DNA from: Littorina saxatilis
Taxonomy: Eukaryota > Mollusca > Gastropoda > Littorinimorpha > Littorinidae
DNA: 64,000 nt
Assembly (NCBI RefSeq): GCF_037325665.1
Contig: NC_090247.1
Location: 19,491,989-19,555,988, forward strand
Reading direction: 5' to 3'
Shown here: positions 11,865 through 23,100 of the stretch, piece by piece
Layout of the letters: each line of letters opens with the position of its first letter
Position numbering within the stretch: the first letter of the stretch is position 1
Notes under the pieces: generated by a model
Told to the model about the DNA's origin: nothing
Seen by the model: only the letters and a program-made list of their open reading frames with translations
The model's database searches: none
Program-made: the position numbers and the translations under genes

Positions 11865-13800
11865 TGAGGCTTATATCGCGCGTATTCCGAGGGTACAGTT
11901 CTAAGCGCAGGGATTTTTTTTATTTGTTTATTTTGATTTTTATGCAATTTATATCGCGCACATATTCAAGGCGCAGGGATTTATTTATGCCGTGTGAGAT
12001 GGAATTTTTGTACACAATACATCACGCATTCACATCGGCCAGCAGATCGCAGCCATTTCGGCGCATGTCCTACTTTTCACGGCCTATTATTCCAAGTCAC
12101 ACGGGTATTTTGGTGGACATTTTTATCTATGCCTATACAATTTTGCCAAGAAAGACCCTTTTGTCAATCGTGGGATCTTTAACGTGCACACCCCAATGTA
12201 GTGTACACGAAGGGACCTCGGTTTTTTGTCTCATCCGAAAGACTAGCACTTGAACCCACCACCTAGGTTAGGAAAGGGGGGAGAAAATTGCTAACGCCCT
12301 GACCCAGGGTCGAACTCGCAACCTCTCGCTTCCGAGCGCAAGTGCGTTACCACTCGGCCACCCAGTGCATTACCACTCGGCCACCCAGTGCGTTACCACT
12401 TGGCCACCCAGTCCAGAGAGGAAGTCTTACATTGGGGGGCATTGAAAGGGGGTTCCACAGTACATGTTGTCTTTGGGTAATTTCCAAACAGAAAATTTGG
12501 GTTTGCTGTTCCTGTGGATAGAGTACAGTGAAACCCTCCGTTTTAAACCTCAACTTAATCCGAGAAAGTCAGGTCAGAAAAGTAGGGAGTATTAAAATAA
12601 AGGTCAATTGAAGGGGGGATGTAGCTCAGTTGGTAGCGCGCTGGATTTGTATTCAGTTGGCCGCTGTCAGCGTGAGTTCAAACCCACGTTCGGCGGAAAT
12701 TTATTTCTCAGAGTCAACTTTGTGTGCAGACTCTCTTCGGTGTCCGAACACCCCCCCTAGTACACTACATTGGGGTGTGCGCGTTAAAGATCCCACGATT
12801 GACAAAAGGGTCTTTCCTGGCAAAATTGCTTAGGCACAGTTAATAATTGTCTTCCTTTACCCGTGTGACAGGGAATAATAGGCCGTGAAAGGTAAATATG
12901 CGCCGAAATGGCTGCATTAAACTACTGGCCGTATAAAATTTCATCTCACACGGCATCATTGCAGAGCGCCTGGAACTGTACCCACGGAATATGCGCGATA
13001 TAAGCCTCATATTGATATTGATTGAAGCAAGATATGAACAAAAATACCTGAAAAACAAGTCGCGGAATGCGAAATTACTACATTTAGTCAAGTTGTCGAA
13101 CTCACGGAATGAAACTGAACGCACTGCACTTTTTTTTACCAAGACAATACTGCTTCGTCAATCCCCCGCACGTGTAAAACGCAGCGAAATTGGCAAGCCA
13201 GTCAGTATAGCGTAGTAGCGGTTGCGTTTAGCAGGATAGCGCGCTTTTCTGTTTCTCTAATCTTTTTAACTTTCTGTGCTTGTTTTTAATCCAAACATAA
13301 CATATCTATATATTTTTTGAATCAGGAACCGACAAGGAATAAGATGAAATTTTTACATCGATTTCGGAAAATTTCATAATTTTTATATTTTTAATTTTCA
13401 GAGCTTGTTTTTAATTTGAATATTACTAATATGTATATGTTTTTGGAATCAGCAAATGATGAAAAATAAGATGAAATGGTTTTTGGATCGTTTTATAAAA
13501 AAATAATTTTAATTACAATTTTCAGATTTTAAATGACCAAAGTCATTAATTAATTGTTAAGCCTCCAAGCTGAAATGCAATACCAAAGTCCGGCCTTCGT
13601 CGAAGATTGCTTAACCAAAATTTCAATCAATTTCATTGAAAAATGAAGGTGTGACAGTGCCGCCTCAACTTTTACAAAAGCCGGATATGACGTCATGAAA
13701 GACATTTATCAAAAAAATGAAAAAACCGTCTGGGGAAATTATTCCCAGGAACTCTCAAGTAAAATTTTATAAAGATTGGTCCAGTAGTTTACTCTGAATC

Positions 13801-13899
<99 letters not shown>

Positions 13900-16800
13900 A
13901 CACCACGACCCTCGTCTCGATTCATCCTCTATGTTAAAACAGTCAAAACTTGACTAAATGTAAACAAGGTCTTAAAAGGGAGCGGAGTCTTAAATCCTGG
14001 GGGCTTAAAAGGAGGGTTCCACTCGTACAGTGATTGGTGATGTTGTTGTTGTGTTTGTGACAGTGACAATGCCAGCGTACAGTCGCAACCGCCTGTTCTC
14101 CATCTTCTTCATGCTCTTCCTCATCATTGGTAAGTGTGCCAGCATGTTGTGATTTTGAAACTGTATCACAGTGTTTTTGAAGAATTTCTGCAGTGGTTGA
14201 TCATTTGTGTTAAAGTAATATTTTCAACAAGTCTGTTTAGAAAGAAGGAAGGAGAAATAAGGAAATAAAACAAAATACAAAACTGATGTTTTCTTTTCAG
14301 TGATAATAACACCTGATACATTTGTTTTTCGGCCATATCCTCGTCTGATTCATCATATTGTACTCAAAGAGAGCAGTATTTAGGGTCTGGTGAGAATATA
14401 ACCTTCAAAAAAAGAAAAGGACTTGTCAAGAAAACTGAAGAATCTTTCCACCTGTTTAGCGTGGAGCAGTACAACTGTCTTCCATAAGCGTTTCTAGAGC
14501 TACGCTCACAGCCATTTACAATGATTATATAAAAGGTCAGTCTCAATTAAATTATTAGACCATTTATTTTCAGCAAATTTATAAAGATCATAGTCATAGA
14601 CATTTTTTTGAGTGGACCCTAACTTTTTTTGAAGAATTTACCAAAACTGGTGGGGTTTTAAAAAAAAAATTTAAGAGTACATGTATATTTGACATATTGT
14701 GAGGGTGCTTCTCAGCGTTGATATGAACAAAACACATCCCTGTTTATTGGCAATCTTCATGTTTGCAGGCCTGTACTGTTTCTGGAACATGCTGACTGCC
14801 GTTATCTACAATCAGTTTAGAGGATACTTTCTGGTAAGCAGCTCCTTGGTTAAAGCTTAGTCCTTCCCAAGACCGGCACGGTTGGCCTAGTGGTAAGGCA
14901 TCCGCCCCATGATCGGGAGGTCGTGGGTTCGAACCCCGGCCGGGTCATACCTAAGACTTTAAAATTGGCAATCTAGTGGCTGCTTCGCCTGGCGTCTGGC
15001 ATTATGGGGTTAGTGCTAGGACTGGTTGGTCCGGTGTCAGAATAATGTGACTGGGTGAGACATGAAGCCTGTGCTGCGACTTCTGTCTTGTGTGTGGCGC
15101 ACGTTATATGTCAAAGCAGCACCGCCCTGATATGGCCCTTCGTGGTCGGCTGGGCGTTAAGCAAACAAACAAACAAACAAATAAACAAACAAACAAACGA
15201 AAGTCCTTCCCAACAAAACGTTTGGCTCACTGTCTCCGATCTGGCCAGGCTTTTACACGCGGTAAGGCTATCCCTGGACAGGAGCACGCGTTTCCGACAC
15301 ACCCCTCGCTAATGGTTGGCCCCTCCAATGTTTGTCAGAGGTTTTGGCAAGGGTATTCACTCTTCCACATCCCATACACGCCCGACAGAGTTATTAAAGA
15401 AAATCATCTTTTGCTTTAATTTTTTTTCACCTGCTTTAGGGTAATTATAGCCAATGTACCAAAAACAATTGCAAACTGTCTGTTTAAAACTTTAAATCAA
15501 AATACAAAGATACTGCCAACGTTCCAAAATTCAGAATAAAAAAAATGAAAAGCTTGTGCCTTCCTGGCGAGCGTCCGAAACTTTCATCAAGCTAAGGTTT
15601 TGTTACTCATTGTTTGTCTGTTCACTTAAAAGACCGTTGGGTCGATATATTTGTGACTGTAAAGTATTTTTTTGTCAATGACAAGTGTCTAAAACTTTGA
15701 TTGTTGTCCATCTTCTCACTAAACTATGGCATTAATGGCTTGCCAAAATCCCTCTCTGCCAAAGATTTCTAATGCCTCTATGTACATCTGTCAACTGAGT
15801 TACAGAACAGTTACAGAAAGTGTTCGCTGGGTATGTGTGTATATATAGTGTGTATAGATATATATGAATATTGTGTGAACACCACATGTGGTGATTTTTG
15901 TCTGTATGATTGATTGTTTTTTGTAGGTTGTACATTTAATTGTTCTATTTTGTATATGTTCTTTTGTAAAGGGCCTAGAGCCATAGGTTAGGCACTTAAA
16001 AATGTCCAGTTATTATTATTATCATTATTATATTTTTTTGTCGTTGAGTCAGTTCAGTCCAGCCTCTGGTGGAAGAGCTTACTGTTATTCAGGTTACCGT
16101 ATTTGACGGACTACAAGCCGCAACTTTTTTTTTTTAAAAATCGCATTGCGGCTTATAAAAAGATGCGGCTAAAACGTTACCTAAACTTGAATAGCATTCA
16201 CCTAATGGAAGTCGCCGCGGATTTTCATTTCGCTCGATTAGCGATTACCGGTACTTTATTAGCTCTCTACTCAAGACTCGGCGCTTTTCTCTTTCTTTCG
16301 CGAATCTTCGTTTGTCAACAAGTCGTCGTGACAAGATAGCGTACAGAGAAACACCGGATGTATCAGGATCTCGCGCGCGCGAGATTTCGTTTTTTTGTGT
16401 CTTGCGATAGTTGGAGGAGCGAGAGCCGCCATGTTGTGTTTTCGTCTGCTCAAAATGTGCGCAAAAGTCGTAAATCATCCCAAAAAAGCTTATTCCGGGC
16501 GGGACTACATGTGTGTGTTGGTTACAAATTGTGTGTGTGATATTTTTCTTCAAACTTTTTCACTTTTCTTCTTTGTTTCACTTGTTTATTCTCGGAGCCA
16601 ATTTCGCCAAATACCGTACTTTCGTTTGCCTGGTTGTTTTGATTGATTGACACGATCTGATTATATTTTTTTCGACGGCGGCTAATATAGTGACGCGGCC
16701 TATACGTGGCTCGTCCCAATTTTTTTTTAAAAAGTCGGGGGTGCGGCTTATAAAACGGTGCGTCTTGTAATCCGTCAAATACGGTAATCAGTTTTCATAA

Positions 16801-19800
16801 TAAACTGAGTGCTAGAAAGCCAAGTCAAATACTTTTTAGGGTACATGTATATAGTTTGCATTTTCTAGCTGGGGTACAAAAAGTGTCAAAATAGTTTCTG
16901 CCATAGTTTATGTGACTGTTTAGGTCAGTGTTTGAATTTCATTGAGAAAGACTATCTTTTCTTTTCTACCTCAGAGTTCCATGCAGAGCAGTCTGGTGCG
17001 CAGACGTCTGGGAGTGAGAGCAGCGTTTGAAGTGCTGCGCCGGAAGAAAGGACTGTTTCACCACGCTTCAAGCATGGCTCCCATCAGGTCTGACTGGATA
17101 CACAAACAGCACAAGTCACACTCTGTGGCAAAAACTCAGAAATGTGAAATTGGGAAAATGAGAAATCTATAAATATGCTAAGATTTTTTCTCAGAATTTA
17201 CCAGTTTTAATGTAACTTTCAAAATGTTGAGCGTTTCCTCTTAGAAGTTTGGGGACATTTTGTTTTCTTCAGTGGAAGCCCTAATTCATTACACATTGTT
17301 GGGCTGAGTGAAAACTTGTTCGTGAATTCTTGTCATTTAACACTTTCTACCCCACCCATGTTGACCAAGTTTCTTTTAGCCGAGACCAGCTGTGCTGCAG
17401 CAGGTCACTAAGAATTGTAGTAACTGTGTAATAACTGTGTATCAACACCCTGGAATGCAGGCGTTAGATGGACTTTACAGGAAGCGACTGAAGCTAACAG
17501 TCTGACCGGATATATCCGTACCTGGTCAGATAGAGCCATATGAGTGGGTACGGATATATCCGTACCTGGGAGACAATGAGTTAACGCAGAGCAAGTAGTT
17601 CACACCATAAATGGTAAATGCATCAGGGGTGTTCCAGTTTGACGGCATTGAATCCTGAAATTATTTTCAAAGGCTGATATCTTGGAAGTTGAGAATCCTG
17701 ACAGAGGATCCGTGACAAGTTTTTTACCAATGAAATTCACCTTTCCACCTGTCTGTAATGACCACATTTGGTATAATGGTTACTGTTTTCTATTTTTTTT
17801 AATTTTATGTAATTTTATTGTTCTGTTTCAGCAATGATGTTGGAGGTTTTGTCATCAGAGCAGTGTTGGAAAAGGCTATGTTGCCAAAGACAATGAAAAG
17901 TTCTCTGATAGAGGCAAGTAGGCCAAGTTTTGCCATGCAGATTTTCATTTCAGTGACAGTGAGGAATAACGTGAAAGGTATTTTCTGGCAGCTATTTTGT
18001 TCTCTGTATTCGCCCAGCTCCTATGGTTTTTCTTTGTTTGTGGGTTTTATTTCAGGAGGAATTTATCTTGCATTATGGATTTTAATTGTATGGTGTAAAC
18101 ACATTCTGTTTTGAATGCATGTGACTCCGCTAGTTGCGGAGCGATTTGCTAGATAAATACAGGAGTTATAAGCGGTCAAAAATGTTACAGACAGATGGAC
18201 GAATGGTCAGACACAGGCCTTTTGATATGTAGATTCTTCACACACAGGCTTTTGGCGGCTGTAAACACACACTGGTGTTATAACATTTTACTGTTGTTTG
18301 CATCATTTGCCGGCTCTGTGATCATGTTATGCTATGTTTATGGTATTGTTAACAGAAAGTGAAACAGCATCCAGAATTGATGTACTCAGCAACCGACTTT
18401 CAGCAGCTCTTCACCGCTCTGGACACGGAGATAGCCCCACCCACCGTACGTCATCTTGTTTCATTTTCTTTGTTTAACGACACTTATAGCCATCAGTGAA
18501 ATACAAAATGCATACTGCACAATTTTGGATACATCAAGTGAGATTTTATTTTCCAGTCTATCGTTGCAGTATTTTATGTTATGAAGAATAGCTATGATAT
18601 GAAGTTTAGCTGAACATAAAAAGATACTGTCTTGATCTCAGTGGTATCTTCACTGACTGCAGCTATATTTGAACACAAGAACAAAGTCTTCCCATGAATT
18701 TGAACACTTGGTTCTTGCATAGCTTTTTGTTTTGTGTGTGTGTGTGTGTGGATGTGCATGCTTGCGAGCGCGCATGAGTGTGTGTGTGTGTTTGTTTGCT
18801 GATATGAGCAAACAAATTATTCTGATTTTAATTTTATCATATTGTCCATTCTCTGTGTGCGTAATAGACATATATTGAACTTAAAGCCTAAAACATGTTT
18901 CTGGTGTGCTGCACGTAGTTTGATCAAGTCTGATGTCTGTTGATACAGGAGGTTGGAGTGAGGTGGTTTGAACGTCCAACCCTGCGGCGCATTCAGCGCG
19001 TGATTGTTCACAAATACTTCTCCTACTTCGGCATGGGTGTGGCTCTGTGCAATGTCGTCGTTATCACTGTAAGTTGACAAGAAAGAAAAATAAGGGGGGG
19101 GGGGGGGGGGGGGGCGGCTGTGGACAGTGTTGGAGTGCTTTTATTTTTTGGCATACGTTCTACACTTGTGTATCTCGTCAAAAGCCGTGAGGGGGTAAAA
19201 CTCGAATCATATAACCCATATCTTGTCCTTAACCCCTTCACTGCCCACCCCGTATGTAATACGTGGTCATTTTCGGTTTGTCCTACGCCCATAACCGTAT
19301 CTCATACGTGGGATTTGTGTCAACAACATTTCAGGACATTTCTGAAAACTAAATGGGAGGTAACCACTGTCCAAGTACTTGTAGGGGTTCTAAACACATT
19401 TCTTTCCCATAGACCGTTCGGATAATGCTGTTATACTGTGGCAGTGAAGGGGTTAAGAGGCGAAATATTTAGCCTTTAGGACATAAAGCATTCTCTCTTT
19501 CCATAGACGAATTCCGAAAATAACTTCGTGGGGTTTGTAGGGGTTGTTGGAAAGTGACCTTTTCTTGCAAAACCTCCGACAAACAAAGGAGGGACCAATC
19601 ACAAGCGAGGGGACTGTCGGAAACACATGCTCTGATCCATGTGTTTCCGACACTAAAAACGTTGTCTATTGTATATTTTTATTTGTAAGAAATTTCAGTG
19701 TTGCTAATGTCCAATTTTAAAGAAAGGTTTTGTTTCGCTTCGTTAAAAAAACAAATCCAAGGAGCCGTTGATGAGTCAGCTACTCAACTGTCTCAAGTGT

Positions 19801-20113
19801 TTGTGTGACGGTACATTGTATTGTTTCAATCTCTTGTAGGTGGAGCTTGCAACAGAATTTGCAGAGTCATTTGATGACAGCACCTCAGACCTTCGAGTGA
19901 GTATACAGTAACGCAATATCTAAATCTGCATGCATGCACATGAGCACAGGCGTGCAGGCATGCAGACACACACTGACACAGACACACACACATACACACA
20001 CGCACACACACACACACACACACATGAACATGAACACACACGCACTCAAACACACACACACACACACTTACACATGCATGCACACACACACACATGCATG
20101 CACACACGCTCAC

Positions 20114-20146
<33 letters not shown>

Positions 20147-23100
20147 CACAGGCACACACACACAAACGCACACACACACATGCATACAAGCATTTAACCA
20201 TACTCGCAGATATTAAACTTGTCCATTCAAAAGTGTTGACCTTTCAATTGCCGTGCATCTAAGTCTTTGCATTTCTCTCTCTTTCAGGTTGTCAACTTCG
20301 CTTTTGCCAACTATTATGTTTTGGAGCAGCTACTGAAAATCTGGGCCAATGGACCGAGGCGTTACATCCATTTCAAAAGCAACATCTTTGATGCGATCAT
20401 CACTGTCGCTTTGGTGGTAAGTGTCCTGATAATGTTAATTTCTCTGTTCTGTGTACAGTAGTCCCTTCCATTTCCGGCCCTTTCGTGGGCGTGAACCTGC
20501 CCGGAGCGGCCAGCTTTCCCATGACTAATGAGTTTTCCTTCTATAATTGACTCTTAATGGCCGTTAACCTGTCTGACGCGGTCAACGGTCACTGATTTTT
20601 GCCCTAAGGTGCCCCTCTTACTCGACAGGAACGGTCACTTTCGCGGGCGAGCGCCTGTGGTGTGTGTGTGTGTGTTGTGTGCACAGACGGCACAGCACGA
20701 GCAGACGACATGAATACTTACGCATGCGCAAACTGTAAATACAGACATGCGCATACATGTACATTTACGGCAGTCACTTCCGGATCGATCACAGCTGATG
20801 TGAGTTTGAAACACTTGTTTATCTGACACTCAAATACATATATAACAATCCAAACAACACACATAGAAACATACGAAACAATAGCTTAGCCAGGACGATC
20901 GAGTTAAACACGCAAATAATTAAGATGTATAAGAGTTGTTCTTCAGTACTGGTGACAGAAAGGGGGAAAAGTGGTCAAAATTCAAATCTCTAGTTTTGTT
21001 TTTGAAATATAGCTTTTCATAAAGCAGAAATACTGTAGTATCTGTTGTACATAAGAAAAAATCACTGGTTCACATGGTTCTTACATAATCTAACTTTTAA
21101 AGCTAGTTCTTATGTGTCTGTGTGTATGTTTGTATGATGACGATAGGACCCGAAACGGCTGCACGGACTGAGACAGGAATTGCAGAGAATGTTCTTTGCC
21201 ACTCGAGTCGTGTCATAGGGTACTTTTGGAATATCAAATATGAAAGGATTCTTCAAAAAACGGCGGAAAACATTATTATACCCTGTGAGCTATCGAGGAT
21301 CCTCCCCGTCTGGGCTGTCGAAACATGGTCTTGTTAAAAGACGTTTTCAAATGGTTAACGGGGAGATACACTCGAAGCACATTTAGCGAAGTTATGTTGC
21401 CAAATCATCAAAGATCAACTTTTCACTACACGGATCGATGCACACAGTCGAAATAGATGTGACTTTCACACGACCGAAGACTACTTACTAGCAGACTAGC
21501 AGACGACAAGATCTAAATATTTAGATCAGTGAGAGCAATCCGTTGAAGAACAGTTACTCCGCTTATTCGTCTTCAGTTAAGCTTATTTCCCCTGCCATAA
21601 GTTTCCTTGCAGATCTGTAGTCGCGTAGTGAAATGAACTAGTGTCATCGGAAGATTCTTCTCAGTCAATGATCAAAGCACAGTAAGTTCTATGCTGACAA
21701 AAGTCACTTTAGGAAAACACGACCATTGACTTCATTTATGAGCCCAAAGGTAACAATATCGACAAGTATGTACGCATTTGACATTAAATGAAACATTCAT
21801 AGACAGTTTCCAACTCACCGATCTGCCAAAGAGCCGTCATTCGTGAAAAAAACCGATGATTTTAATCAGACAGGTATCGGAAACAAGTCTTGGTCACCTG
21901 CGTTATTCCTTCCGAGGCGACGTGACGGCGCCACATTTGTTTGTTTATGGCTGTTTATCGCGAAACAACACAGTTGAAATTTGTGTGTAAAATACCACAA
22001 ATGTGTGGTGAATCAGTTCGTCATCTGCGTTTCGATGGTAATTCAGTCAGATTGGAGTTACTTTGAATCGAAGGCGAGGGTAACCTGCGTTATTTGTGTG
22101 ACGGCGTGAACAAATTTGATTGCAATATTTTATACAGAAAGTAAATTTCAATGATTCTGGCTCAGACTTGTAGATCTGTTATGCAGTGTTTTGGTAGTGT
22201 ATCTGCTTTTCTGCTATGAAGCTCATTTGGAGTGATACGCTGATCGAAGTGGGGTACCCTATGTGGGACATCAGCCGTATGCAGATTACGCCTCAGAACA
22301 CTCTCGCATTTCACAAAGACAACAATAATTTGCAATATTTCAAGAACTGCATCAGTTTTATTAGATACTATTTCAACAAAAACAGCACAAACACGACTAT
22401 CATCAACAACACAGAACGGGAGGTAAGTCTTCAAAGACGCACCAAGTGTGCGTTCCCATTTTTGGACGCCATTTTTGCTTGCATTTTCACAGTAAATCTT
22501 AATATTTCCATATTTATTGAATGATTTTGGTATTTTCTTTGATTGTGCCGATTCTCCTATCTCTCTGGCATGTACTGGGTGCTTTGTGACCAGTTTCTCC
22601 CCTAGACTGTATTGACAAAATGCGTCCGTGTGAGCTGACCCCCACTTGTGACCAGTAGCAAAGAACAACTCATAAACGAAAGCAAAACTAACAGAGACGA
22701 TGAATCGGCGGCTCATGGATGATCGCTTTCTTTTCTTCATGAAAACTTGATCGTGTTTTGGGTTTTTTTTGACTCACATGCGAAGCAAAAGTGAGTCTAT
22801 GTACTCACCCGAGTCGTCCGTCCGTCCGTCCGTCCGTCCGTCCGTCCGTCCGGACGTCCGTCCGTCCGGACGTCCGTCCGGAAAACTTTAACGTTGGATA
22901 TTTCTTGGACACTATTCAGTCTATCAGTACCAAATTTGGCAAGATGGTGTATGATGACAAGGCCCCAAAAAACATACATAGCATCTTGACCTTGCTTCAA
23001 GGTCAAGGTCGCAGGGGCCATAAATGTTGTCTAAAAAACAGCTATTTTTCACATTTTTTCCATTTTCTCTGAAGTTTTTGAGATTCAATACCTCACCTAT

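Larger units (their letters stand above)
12534..14027. mobile_element. pogo-like MITE hosting two further elements
   Basis: Left end TACAGTGAAACCCTCCGTTT. Right end AAAAGGAGGGTTCCACTCGTA, preceded by AAGGTCTTAAAAGGGAG. A mosaic SINE (12614-13027) and a TIR element (13079-13962) lie inside, so the original MITE was about 200 bp. Confidence 0.78.

Noticed and set aside
19826-20262. Long Cys/Val or Thr/His frames
   Set aside because: They translate a CA/GT microsatellite. The same applies to 29614-30048, 39483-39890, 42598-42852 and 43080-43200.
22162-22740. 192-codon minus-strand frame inside the 3.26 kb TIR element
   Set aside because: No recognisable domain, start or splice context; most likely chance, although the surrounding sequence stays unexplained.
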